From an uncultured Bacteroidota bacterium (GTDB lineage: Bacteria > Bacteroidota > Bacteroidia > Chitinophagales > Chitinophagaceae), in contig CAIJXT010000030.1 in assembly GCA_903824665.1 (NCBI GenBank), forward strand, positions 62,001 to 126,000: a stretch of 64,000 nucleotides of DNA, in the 5' to 3' direction. This document shows positions 1 through 7,835 of this stretch, in pieces. Under the pieces are notes generated by a model, which saw only the letters and a list, made by a program, of their open reading frames with translations, searched no databases and was not told where the DNA came from. Within the stretch, counting starts at the first letter, position 1, and each line of letters starts with the position of its first letter. The position numbers and the translations under genes are program-made.

Positions 1-2
1 CC

Positions 3-566
3 ATTTGTTTCGAGCAGGACATACTGCCCATCTTTCAGTCAAATTGTGCAAAGAGTGGTTGCCATAATGCAGCGTCGCACGAGGACGGCTACACACTCGA
101 CAGCTACACTAATATCGTGAAAAAAGGTATTGTCCCTGGCAATCCTGCAGCCAGCAAAATATGGGAGTCGGTTACCACCGCCGATGGCGACGATTTTATG
201 CCCAGAAACGCACCAGCCCTCAACGCTACCCAATTGGATCTGATCAAAAGATGGATCATTGGTGGCGCTATAGATACAGGCGGTTGCAGCAGCGTTTCTT
301 GCGATACAACTGCGTTTACCTACAGCGGCACCATAGCACCGCTCATGCAGTCACAGTGTACCGGTTGTCACAATTCCCCTTCAGCTTCTGGCGGCAGCCT
401 CACCGATTACAATAGCGTGAAAACCGCAGCCGTCAGTGGCAAACTGGTGGCCGTTATCACACACCAGACAGGCTATAGCGCTATGCCCCAGGGCGGTGCC
501 AAACTGCTCGATTGTCAGATCACGCAGATCAAAAAATGGATCGCCGCCGGCACCCCCAACAACTGA
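3..566 (+). CDS. Cytochrome c-type domain protein, C-terminal part (5' end outside window)
   Basis: The reading frame is open from the window edge, so this is the C-terminal part of a larger protein; the track's GTG at 117 is internal. Two haem-binding-type motifs are visible: a spaced 'CAKSGCH' (C-x4-CH) near the edge and a canonical 'CTGCH' about 100 residues later. Each is followed by a similar block ('SYTNIVKKG', 'DYNSVKTAA') and a 'QIKKWIAAG'-like helix, so the part seen is a tandem duplication of one cytochrome-like domain. This resembles the planctomycete-type cytochrome domains common in Bacteroidota exported proteins. The likely location is periplasm or cell surface. The electron-transfer partner and the true start are not visible. 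Confidence 0.75.
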   Translation: MCFEQDILPIFQSNCAKSGCHNAASHEDGYTLDSYTNIVKKGIVPGNPAASKIWESVTTADGDDFMPRNAPALNATQLDLIKRWIIGGAIDTGGCSSVSCDTTAFTYSGTIAPLMQSQCTGCHNSPSASGGSLTDYNSVKTAAVSGKLVAVITHQTGYSAMPQGGAKLLDCQITQIKKWIAAGTPNN

Positions 567-572
567 TTATTG

Positions 573-619
573 AAGGAAGCAGCAGATTATTTACAAGCTA
601 TACCATCCACTGCTTCCTT
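573..619. terminator. Hairpin between convergent cytochrome and creD genes
   Basis: A perfect 10-bp inverted repeat (AAGGAAGCAG / CTGCTTCCTT) with a 27-nt loop lies just after the cytochrome stop codon and before the end of creD. It has no strong T-run on either side, so it is a weak bidirectional terminator candidate. Confidence 0.4.
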
Positions 620-656
620 TCTGTGACCATACGTGCCCACGTCAGATCTTACCCCA

Positions 657-2024
657 CTATTCAGTAGCCGGTACCATAGCTTCGCCGGCTGTGTCATTTC
701 CTGTGTTTCCCGTTTGGCGCGATACAGCGTACCAATCTACCTTCCGTGAAAAATACATGATCACCGCCATAATGCCGAATAGCCCTATACTGCCAAACAG
801 CAATGCATAGTCTTCAGACTGAATGATGAGGAAAATGTAAGTATACAATGCAGTCAGCGCAATCGTGAATCCGGCAACGATACGGGTGTTTTTAAACAGA
901 CCTCCTACATAGGTGGCCACCAGTGTTATCGTTGCTACTGCTGCAATACCATATGCAGCATTGAATCCCGTATACTCCGACAGTGATAGCAGCAGCGTAT
1001 AGAATATGATGAGCGCTATCCCCACCAGCAGGTACTGCACCGGGTGTATTCGTAGTTTATGTATCCCCTCCAGAAAGTAGAAGAACGCAAATGTCAGTGC
1101 CACAAACAGCATGGCGTATTTTACCGACCGGTGTGTCTTCGAGTATCCGTCTACTGCTTGTATCAGCCGCACCCCAAATGCCGCTTTCTCCAGATCCTGC
1201 GTACCCTCTTTCCAATACTGAGGGTATGCCCGCGATAGCGGCAGTACCTTCCATCGGGCACTAAATTTATCATCCCCGATCTCAGATGATACCGGCAGGA
1301 ACTTACCATCAAATGCCGGATCCTTCCAGGCCGCCGAAATTTGTGTCTCAGTTATTTTCCCCACAGGCGTATAGTACAGTTGTCCCGATCCGCGCAGACT
1401 CAGCTTTATTGCAAAGGTCACTTGTCCTGCGGCATCCACCTCTACCGGGCTGCTTATACCGCTTTTCAATGCCGTGTTTTCGGGCACACCTGCTTCCAGC
1501 ATTTGCGTCTTGCCATTCCATTCCAATACCACATGGTCGTTTATACCCCGCTCATCACTTACGCTCATCAGCAGCCGGGCATCTTTCCATACCACCGTCT
1601 CCGGATCTATTTGTAGCGCTTCCAGCGGCAGCATATTGAACTTCCCGCTTAGCCGCGACTCAGACTGGTACAGCATTACACTGTACAGGCTCCGTTTCTT
1701 TTCTTTGGGTGTTATGTTGATTTGTATGTTTAGTTCGTCAGGTAGTATATAGGCGGCTTTGGTCACTGTGGCTACTTTGTTATCTGCAAGGGTTATTTGC
1801 TGTTTGTAAGGCAGCATCAGCACCGGCCCGGTTACTACCTGGTTGCCGGCCCATTTGTCGGTCACTTCCTTTACTACATCTGCCTGCCTGGCTTGCCGCT
1901 CAGATACCAGGTCCGATACCAGTGTGCCCGGTATCAGCATTACAAGGATCAGCACACCCACTACTATGCCCTTGATAAGCATGTTGTTGCCACCATTGAA
2001 GTTGGTCTTTACTGTTAGTTGCAT
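657..2024 (-). CDS. creD: CreD-family inner membrane protein
   Basis: 455 aa, the usual length for CreD (cell envelope integrity protein, PF06123). There is one N-terminal membrane segment (about residues 16-37), a long periplasmic region containing 'NQVVTGPVLMLPY' typical of the family, and a cluster of hydrophobic segments in the last 140 residues. CreD is known from colicin tolerance and from CreBC control in enterobacteria; its molecular activity is not known. A later start at the Met of 'MLIKG' would remove 14 residues. The gene lies 60 bp downstream of a winged-helix regulator, and a putative operator sits in that gap, so control by that regulator is likely. Confidence 0.88.
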   Translation of the reverse strand: MQLTVKTNFNGGNNMLIKGIVVGVLILVMLIPGTLVSDLVSERQARQADVVKEVTDKWAGNQVVTGPVLMLPYKQQITLADNKVATVTKAAYILPDELNIQINITPKEKKRSLYSVMLYQSESRLSGKFNMLPLEALQIDPETVVWKDARLLMSVSDERGINDHVVLEWNGKTQMLEAGVPENTALKSGISSPVEVDAAGQVTFAIKLSLRGSGQLYYTPVGKITETQISAAWKDPAFDGKFLPVSSEIGDDKFSARWKVLPLSRAYPQYWKEGTQDLEKAAFGVRLIQAVDGYSKTHRSVKYAMLFVALTFAFFYFLEGIHKLRIHPVQYLLVGIALIIFYTLLLSLSEYTGFNAAYGIAAVATITLVATYVGGLFKNTRIVAGFTIALTALYTYIFLIIQSEDYALLFGSIGLFGIMAVIMYFSRKVDWYAVSRQTGNTGNDTAGEAMVPATE

Positions 2025-2050
2025 ATATGTTGGTTTTAAGATTAAAAAGT

Positions 2051-2067
2051 ACTTTTAAATTCAAAGT
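2051..2067. promoter_or_regulatory. Operator candidate upstream of creD (ACTTT-N7-AAAGT)
   Basis: The inverted repeat ACTTT-N7-AAAGT lies 27 bp before the creD start and is preceded by AAAAGT. The same arrangement, AAAAGTACTTT-N6-CAAAGT, occurs again at 3034-3056 before the first gene of the cluster. The shared core makes it a good candidate site for the winged-helix protein encoded between the two copies. Confidence 0.55.
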
Positions 2068-2084
2068 GAATAGAGCAAAAAAAA

Positions 2085-2393
2085 TCAATTCAGCTTCTTT
2101 ATAATTTTTTCAAGCGCATCCAGATGGCTCCTGAATGCCTTTTCACCTGCCCGTGTTATAACGTAGGTTGTATTGGTTTTACGCCCAATAAACCCTTTCC
2201 GTACGCTGATAAACTGATTCTCTTCCAGTGTCTTCAGGTGGGTCGCAAGGTTCCCATCCGTAACGTCTATCAGTCCCTTCAGATCATTGAAGTTTACTTC
2301 CTCACCCACCATCAGCGCACTCATGATGCCAATGCGGATTCTGCTGTCAAAGACTTTATTCAGTTGTTCTATCGGGTTGCTCATCAGTTCCAT
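2085..2393 (-). CDS. Winged-helix transcriptional regulator (HTH_34/MarR-like)
   Basis: 102 aa. The single domain reads as a winged helix: helix-turn-helix around 'FNDLKGLIDVTDGNLATHL', then recognition helix 'LKTLEENQFI' and a wing at 'GRKTNTTYVIT'. This matches the small PF13601 (HTH_34) regulators that accompany CreD genes in Bacteroidota. No ligand or metal motif is seen. Its ATG overlaps the stop of the upstream membrane-protein gene as TAATG, so the two are translationally coupled. Two matching inverted repeats, one before its operon and one before creD, suggest autoregulation plus control of creD. Confidence 0.88.
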   Translation of the reverse strand: MELMSNPIEQLNKVFDSRIRIGIMSALMVGEEVNFNDLKGLIDVTDGNLATHLKTLEENQFISVRKGFIGRKTNTTYVITRAGEKAFRSHLDALEKIIKKLN

Positions 2394-3031
2394 TATTTAT
2401 CATACTTACTCCACATCATTACCCCATAGAATATATGCAACACACCAAAACCAATTGCCCAGAAAATCAAACCATACCCCGGAAAGAACATTGCTGTGCA
2501 GCCCAGCGCCACATCCAGCATACCCAGGTAGCGGATATCAGAATAGGTATGCCTGCCTGCACTGATCAGCGCCAGACCATAAAAAACCAGACATGCCGGC
2601 GCCACAAACATGCCGCAACCATAGTAGATAAACAACAAACTGAAAACCCCTCCCGCAAACACCGGATAGAACAGCTGCCCGAACATCAGCCGCGATGCAT
2701 TGTTCCACATCTTCTGTCCCAGGCGGCTCGCTTTACGATACGTAAAGTATAGACCGCCAGCCATGGCTATTACAGCTACCGCTATGCCCAGCAGCACAAA
2801 GTTCATCGTATAATGATCGAAGTGCTCAGCCGATGCATAGATCGTTGAGCCTATACCCTGATACTGTGGCAACTGCAGCCAGCGGTAGGCTATAAACGCC
2901 CCCACCAGTGCGGTAGTGCCTGCCCATATACCGCTCCAGCCACTGAGCGATATAAACCGTGCCGAACGGTCCATGATACTGCGTATCTCTTTCAGGGCTT
3001 CAATTGTTTCGTCATGCTGGTCTTGAGACAT
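2393..3031 (-). CDS. Integral membrane protein of unknown function, co-transcribed with the regulator
   Basis: 212 aa from the preferred ATG ('MSQDQ'); the track's longer start would run through the operator-like repeat. A charged N-terminal helix ('HDETIEALKEIRSIMDRS') is followed by about six hydrophobic segments in two groups (about residues 30-110 and 125-210). I do not recognise a named family beyond membrane proteins that sit next to HTH_34 regulators and CreD in this phylum. The stop codon overlaps the regulator's start by one base. The arrangement suggests an anti-regulator or sensor role, but this is inference from context only. Confidence 0.8.
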   Translation of the reverse strand: MSQDQHDETIEALKEIRSIMDRSARFISLSGWSGIWAGTTALVGAFIAYRWLQLPQYQGIGSTIYASAEHFDHYTMNFVLLGIAVAVIAMAGGLYFTYRKASRLGQKMWNNASRLMFGQLFYPVFAGGVFSLLFIYYGCGMFVAPACLVFYGLALISAGRHTYSDIRYLGMLDVALGCTAMFFPGYGLIFWAIGFGVLHIFYGVMMWSKYDK

Positions 3032-3038
3032 ACAAAAG

Positions 3039-3057
3039 TACTTTGTAACACAAAGTA
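3039..3057. promoter_or_regulatory. Operator candidate (TACTTTGT-AAC-ACAAAGTA)
   Basis: A perfect 8-bp inverted repeat with a 3-bp centre, ending 8 bp before the start of the membrane protein/regulator operon. It contains the same ACTTT-N7-AAAGT core as the creD site. Its minus-strand edge also carries TACTTTTG, a match to the Bacteroidota -7 element, only 1 nt from the proposed ATG. Confidence 0.6.
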
Positions 3058-3328
3058 ACACACATTTTTTTGTTCAGCCAAAATATTTTCTAAACACTCA
3101 GATTTTTTTCTCACCCCATCACCTGCTTTGTATAATAAATACCGCATTGTTTCGTTATATAGTTCTTATTGTTTTTCGGGCATTTGGCAATGTTGGTCAC
3201 AGATCACCAACACGCCATCTTCCCGGAGCTACCCTCCCTTCACTTGCCACTATTTATTGCCAATTTTTCATCACTTACCAAAAACGAAACACACACGATA
3301 GAGTTCTACATTACCAGTTTTCAGTCGT

Positions 3329-3628
3329 ATGTACCTCATCAGGTTGCGCGCAGCACTGTATAGTTTTCGGGATTACAGTTTTATAATGGTCTTTTTGTCT
3401 GTAGTCGCCTGCTGGTGCTATGCACACCACTATTCGCTACCTCTGTTATTGCTCGCAAAAGCGCTCTCCAGCATAGCCTTGTGGTACAATCTCTTACAGT
3501 ATCGCTCGGCGCGTTTATTCTTCTGTTACAATCTCCACCTTTCCAGATCTTTTCTATTCATCACCTGGTTGCTTGCCGACCTCGTTACTTGCTTTATTTT
3601 ATTATGGTCAACGGACGTTATATTTTGA
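3329..3628 (+). CDS. Small membrane protein preceding the ABC ATPase
   Basis: 99 aa with about three hydrophobic segments (residues 18-40, 40-60, 72-95) rich in Leu, Phe, Tyr and Cys. The 3' end overlaps the start of the ABC ATPase by 25 bp in a different frame, which supports a real coupled gene and argues against the track's extended ATPase start at 3415. No family recognised. It could be a membrane partner of the ATPase, although it is too short to be a normal ABC permease. Confidence 0.6.
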   Translation: MYLIRLRAALYSFRDYSFIMVFLSVVACWCYAHHYSLPLLLLAKALSSIALWYNLLQYRSARLFFCYNLHLSRSFLFITWLLADLVTCFILLWSTDVIF

Positions 3629-4260
3629 ATGCCGACCAGTTGTTGGTGCGCAATTCCGGCTCCGCTCTGGCCTCGGGCAGTCTTTCTTTCGGCGCTCCTT
3701 TGCGAATGGCTAAGGGCAGCGTAGCAGGCATTTCAGGCGCAGAAGGCTCTGGCAAATCAGCCCTGTTACAGTGTATATTTGGCACCTGCTCCTTGCCCGG
3801 TTGCGAGGTGTCTGTAAACGGGGTCAGGCTTACTCACGCCTACACCGTTTTCGGCCTGGTCAATTACTTGCCGCAGGTGAGTTTTATGCCGGCACAGTTT
3901 ACCGTCCGCAAGGTGTTGGCATTGTATGCTGTTCCCGAAGATCAGGTATTCGATATCTTTCCCGAATTGGCCAATGAAGCCGGACGCCTCATTTGCGATT
4001 TGTCCGGCGGTATGGAGCGCCTCCTGTCTGTACTCGTCATCTTACTTGCAGGTACGCGCTTCTCCCTGCTCGACGCGCCATTCACCGGCATTGTGCCTAT
4101 GTACCTTCCTCGCCTGTATCTTCAGATTCAATCTGCCAGACAGGCCAAAGGCATTCTCCTTACAGCTTGCCACACCGCCGATCTGTTACCCGTTTGCGAT
4201 TCAATATACCGCCTTCAGGACGGTCACTGCGACCTCATCCACCACGCTACCAGCCCCTGA
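3604..4260 (+). CDS. ABC-type ATPase domain protein with altered Walker B
   Basis: 218 aa from the ATG at 3604. Motifs in order: Walker A 'GAEGSGKS', Q-loop 'YLPQ', signature 'LSGGM', Walker B 'FSLLDAPF' and H-loop 'TACHT'. The catalytic glutamate that normally follows the Walker B aspartate (LLDEP) is alanine here, so ATP hydrolysis may be slow or lost while binding could persist. The 25-bp overlap with the small membrane protein upstream suggests they act together. No larger permease gene is adjacent. Substrate unknown. Confidence 0.8.
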   Translation: MVNGRYILNADQLLVRNSGSALASGSLSFGAPLRMAKGSVAGISGAEGSGKSALLQCIFGTCSLPGCEVSVNGVRLTHAYTVFGLVNYLPQVSFMPAQFTVRKVLALYAVPEDQVFDIFPELANEAGRLICDLSGGMERLLSVLVILLAGTRFSLLDAPFTGIVPMYLPRLYLQIQSARQAKGILLTACHTADLLPVCDSIYRLQDGHCDLIHHATSP

Positions 4261-4280
4261 ACCCTATCCAATAAAAAAAA

Positions 4281-4305
4281 TGCGGCATACCCTGTGTGTG
4301 CCGCA
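4281..4305. terminator. Bidirectional terminator between ABC ATPase and POT transporter
   Basis: The perfect 7-bp stem TGCGGCA / TGCCGCA is flanked on the minus-strand exit by eight T residues and on the plus side by a weaker T-rich stretch. It can serve both convergent genes, more strongly the minus-strand transporter. Confidence 0.75.
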
Positions 4306-4331
4306 CTTCTTATTGATATCATCAGGCATCA

Positions 4332-5834
4332 TCAATGCACATCATGCATCAGCTTCCGCACCAGCGGAGAGATAATGATCAGTGCCGCACCCGCTATCAG
4401 TGCATAGATCGCCAGGTTTTTGTAACCATCAGTATAGGCCATCAGCTTCTGCATCTGTGTGGCATTTTCGCCCACGTCCGACATCGCAGCACCCAGTATA
4501 CCCGCCGCATACTGTCCATAGGCGCTCGCCAGAAACCACATACCCATCATCATGCCATGCAGCGGCTTGGGTGCCAGCGTCGTCATCAGCGACAATCCTA
4601 TCGGCGACAGGCACAGCTCACCCAGCGTACTGATCAGATACGCAAACGTAAACAGGTTAAGCGATGTCTTGCCCGCAGCATCTGCAAAGAACCGTGTATA
4701 ATAATACAGGTAGAACGATGCACTCACAAACAGAAACCCGATTCCGAATTTGATAACCGTATTCGGCTCTATCTTTTTCTTGGCCAGCCACAGCCACAGC
4801 AGCCCTGCCAGCGGGCTCAGTATCACCACAAATACCGAGTTTGAGGAATTGTTCACCGCATTCGGATCCATCTTGATACCCGCTACAGTATCATGCAGAT
4901 TGTTCAGCGCGAAAAGGCTCAACGATCCGCCGGCCTGCTCAAAGAACGCCCAGAAGAAGATACTGAAAACGATGAAGACCATTGCCGCTACCATCTTTTG
5001 TTTGGCAGCTTTATCGTTAAGCTTTGCAATTTCATACACAATGTAGAGCAGTGCCAGTGGTCCTACCGTATACATAAAGTAGTCCGTATACTGGCTGTTC
5101 TTTACCATCAGGTAGATGAGTGGTATCACCAACAGCGATCCCGCATATACCATGATGTCGTTCCTCCGTATCTTGGCTTCTGGCAGTTTGCCCAGCATGG
5201 GTGGCAACCCTATTGGCCCCAGTGTGCGCTTTGTGAAAATGAATATCGACAACCCGACGATCATTCCTATACCCGCCAGCGCAAAAGCAGCATTCCATGA
5301 ATAGTCTTTCGCCACTACTATGCACAGATAACCGCCCAGCAGCGCACCTATATTAATGCCCGAGTAAAACAACCCAAACCCAGCATCACGCCGTGGGTCA
5401 CCGTCCCTGTACAGGTTACCCACCATCGTTGAGATATTGGGTTTGAAGAAACCGGTACCTATAATTGTAAAACTGATACCGATATAGTACAGCTCCTTGG
5501 GCGAAAATGCCAGCGTAAAACTACCCACGATCATCAGCAACCCACCCCAGAATATAGATTTCCTGAACCCCAGTATCTTATCTGCAAACAGTCCGCCCAC
5601 AAAGGTCATAGCATAGATAAACGCCTGTATACCGCCATATTTCAGTTGTGCGTCACCCTCAGGCAGCAGCAGCTCCGTCACCATGAATACGGTAAGCATG
5701 CCACGCATACCATAAAAGGCAAACCGTTCCCACATCTCCGAGAAAAACAGGTACCACAATTGTTTCGGATACTTCCCCTTGAAGTCCTGTATCTGCTCCA
5801 GCGTCACGTCCTGGGATGCCACTTTACTTTCCAT
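4332..5834 (-). CDS. Proton-dependent oligopeptide transporter (POT/PTR2, MFS)
   Basis: 500 aa, typical POT length, with about 12-14 hydrophobic segments. The family ExxER motif in TM1 is seen as 'EMWER', followed by a PTR2-type signature around 'GFGLFYSGINIGALLGGY' and a 'FFKPNIS' motif. POT proteins use the proton gradient to import di- and tripeptides through the inner membrane. A second POT gene lies immediately upstream on the same strand, but a strong hairpin separates them, so each is probably transcribed alone. Which peptides it prefers cannot be read from the sequence. Confidence 0.93.
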   Translation of the reverse strand: MESKVASQDVTLEQIQDFKGKYPKQLWYLFFSEMWERFAFYGMRGMLTVFMVTELLLPEGDAQLKYGGIQAFIYAMTFVGGLFADKILGFRKSIFWGGLLMIVGSFTLAFSPKELYYIGISFTIIGTGFFKPNISTMVGNLYRDGDPRRDAGFGLFYSGINIGALLGGYLCIVVAKDYSWNAAFALAGIGMIVGLSIFIFTKRTLGPIGLPPMLGKLPEAKIRRNDIMVYAGSLLVIPLIYLMVKNSQYTDYFMYTVGPLALLYIVYEIAKLNDKAAKQKMVAAMVFIVFSIFFWAFFEQAGGSLSLFALNNLHDTVAGIKMDPNAVNNSSNSVFVVILSPLAGLLWLWLAKKKIEPNTVIKFGIGFLFVSASFYLYYYTRFFADAAGKTSLNLFTFAYLISTLGELCLSPIGLSLMTTLAPKPLHGMMMGMWFLASAYGQYAAGILGAAMSDVGENATQMQKLMAYTDGYKNLAIYALIAGAALIIISPLVRKLMHDVH

Positions 5835-5960
5835 TACTTACCGGTTTAGGTGTTACTCTTTGTTGGTTATAGTGCCAAAGTAAGGCATATTTTTTATTCT
5901 GCATTGGCAGGCGCAGTTTCTATCCACATTTCCCCCTGCTTTTTCCCCCTCTGCACAAAA

Positions 5961-5988
5961 AAAGAGCAGGGCGCTGGCCCTGCTCTTT
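5961..5988 (-). terminator. Terminator after the second POT gene
   Basis: A 12-bp perfect stem (AAAGAGCAGGGC / GCCCTGCTCTTT) with a 4-nt loop. The minus-strand exit continues in T residues. It separates the two POT transporters. Confidence 0.85.
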
Positions 5989-6009
5989 CAAAAGTCAATT
6001 TGTATTCTA

Positions 6010-7746
6010 CTACTTGATGCCATGCATCATCTTCAGCAGTTTCTTCGAGAGGAAGAACAGTATCACCGATGCCACACCAGACATCACAATGAACAGTACG
6101 AAGAAATCAAAGATGTTCGTCATTTTGTATCCCGCAAAGCTGGTCACCTTGCCTGCTTCTGGGTAGTAAGAGCTCAGTGTACCCGCAAATTTGTTCGCAG
6201 TGGCGTTCGCCAGAAACCATGTACCCATCAGCAGCGATGCAAAACGCGCAGGCGCCAGCTTATTCACCAGCGACAATCCTATCGGCGACAGGCACAACTC
6301 ACCCACCGTATGCAGGAAGTAAAGTGCTATCAGCCACATCATGCTCACCTTCACAGCGCCTACGTCCATCACACCAAATGCGATCACCACATAGCCCAGC
6401 GACAGAAACATCAGACCCATCGCCTGCTTGTAAGGCGATGCAGGCTCCATATTCACCTTGCCCAGCTTGCCCCACAGTTCTGCAAACAGTGGTGCCAGTA
6501 TTACTATGAATATAGCGTTCACACTATTAAAGGCGCCCGCAGATATTTCTTTCAGGTCAAATACCTCACCCGATGCAAACCCACTCACGATCTTGTACAG
6601 CAGGTAGGCACCTACTGCAGCAAACAGTATTTTCAGTTCCTTGGGTATACGCATGATGCGGTAAAGTGTATAGTACAGAATACCAGCCAGTGCCGATATC
6701 ACCAGGAATACAGTACCCATGCTCGTATGAATGTTCACCACACGGTTCATCTGCTCATCAGCAAAGAAGGTAAGCGATGCGCCAGCCTGTTCAAAGCACG
6801 CCCAGAAGAAGATCACGAAGAACGCTGCGATAAAGATTACGATGATACGCTCACGCTCTATCTTGGTCAGCGAGGTGTCTGTAAGTATCAGCCCCGGTGC
6901 ACCTATCGATATACTGAATATGCAGCTGCCTATCCAGTCCAGATCCACTACAAAATGAAAAACAGCTATCAATGCCACAATGATCACACCCCATATCATC
7001 ATGCTTGTCTGCGATATTTTACCGCCCTCAGCCTTTGCTTCACCACCTGCGGCTACCCTGGCTGTTTCTTCCAGTGCATCACGTTTTTTGTTGGCTATTG
7101 CGCCCACTTTTTCTCCGGTAGGGCTCACAAGGTATTTTTTCATCAGCTCAAACGACACAATACCGATCAGCATACCTACGCATGCAGCCATAAAGCCCCA
7201 TTTGAAGTCTGCCGGATTGCCCGTATCACCCAGTACGCTACATACTATAGGCGAGAAGAAGGCACCCAGATTGATACCCATGTAGAACAGCGTGAAAGCC
7301 GCGTCCAGACGGGTGTCGCCCTTAGGGTACAGCTGACCCACCAGCGTAGAGATATTGGGTTTAAAGAAGCCATTGCCTATGATCAGTGCCGAGAGGCCGC
7401 CCAGCATCAGCATTTTCGCAAGGTCAGCGTTTTGGTAGTTCGATGCGCTGAAGAACATCAGCAGTTGCCCTAACGCCATAAGCAGCCCGCCAAAGAATAT
7501 CGACTTACGGTTGCCCCAGTAGCGGTCAGCTATATAACCGCCTATCAGTGGTGTCAGATACACCAGGCCGGTATAGCTACCGTAAATGTTCGATGCATCC
7601 GCTTTTTCGGTCATCAGTGCCTTCGTCAGGTACAGCACCAGAATGGCGCGCATACCATAATAACTGAAGCGTTCCCACATCTCTGTGAAGAAGAGGACGA
7701 AAAGTCCTTCCGGGTGCTTCGAACTGTTTTTTGCTTGATCGCTCAT
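6010..7746 (-). CDS. Proton-dependent oligopeptide transporter (POT/PTR2, MFS), second copy
   Basis: 578 aa. It has the same motifs as its neighbour: 'EMWERFSYYGMR' (ExxER), 'GNGFFKPNIS', and 'TLFYMGINLGAFF' for the PTR2 signature. It is about 78 residues longer, mostly from a hydrophilic central loop of roughly 45 residues containing 'EETARVAAGGEAKAEGG' between the two MFS halves plus an additional helix pair. Expected role: proton-coupled di/tripeptide uptake in the inner membrane. The two copies look like an old tandem duplication that may have diverged in substrate range. Confidence 0.93.
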   Translation of the reverse strand: MSDQAKNSSKHPEGLFVLFFTEMWERFSYYGMRAILVLYLTKALMTEKADASNIYGSYTGLVYLTPLIGGYIADRYWGNRKSIFFGGLLMALGQLLMFFSASNYQNADLAKMLMLGGLSALIIGNGFFKPNISTLVGQLYPKGDTRLDAAFTLFYMGINLGAFFSPIVCSVLGDTGNPADFKWGFMAACVGMLIGIVSFELMKKYLVSPTGEKVGAIANKKRDALEETARVAAGGEAKAEGGKISQTSMMIWGVIIVALIAVFHFVVDLDWIGSCIFSISIGAPGLILTDTSLTKIERERIIVIFIAAFFVIFFWACFEQAGASLTFFADEQMNRVVNIHTSMGTVFLVISALAGILYYTLYRIMRIPKELKILFAAVGAYLLYKIVSGFASGEVFDLKEISAGAFNSVNAIFIVILAPLFAELWGKLGKVNMEPASPYKQAMGLMFLSLGYVVIAFGVMDVGAVKVSMMWLIALYFLHTVGELCLSPIGLSLVNKLAPARFASLLMGTWFLANATANKFAGTLSSYYPEAGKVTSFAGYKMTNIFDFFVLFIVMSGVASVILFFLSKKLLKMMHGIK

Positions 7747-7835
7747 ACTATTGGTAGTTTTTTTATTTTACCGGACTGCCAATATAAATAAAATAATTAG
7801 CGTGCTGCCTCCATTTTTTTAGTTTTTTTGCACTT

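Noticed and set aside
6022-7473. 483-aa plus-strand ORF opposite the second POT gene
   Set aside because: Gln/His/Arg/Cys-rich shadow of a clear transporter; no domain pattern.
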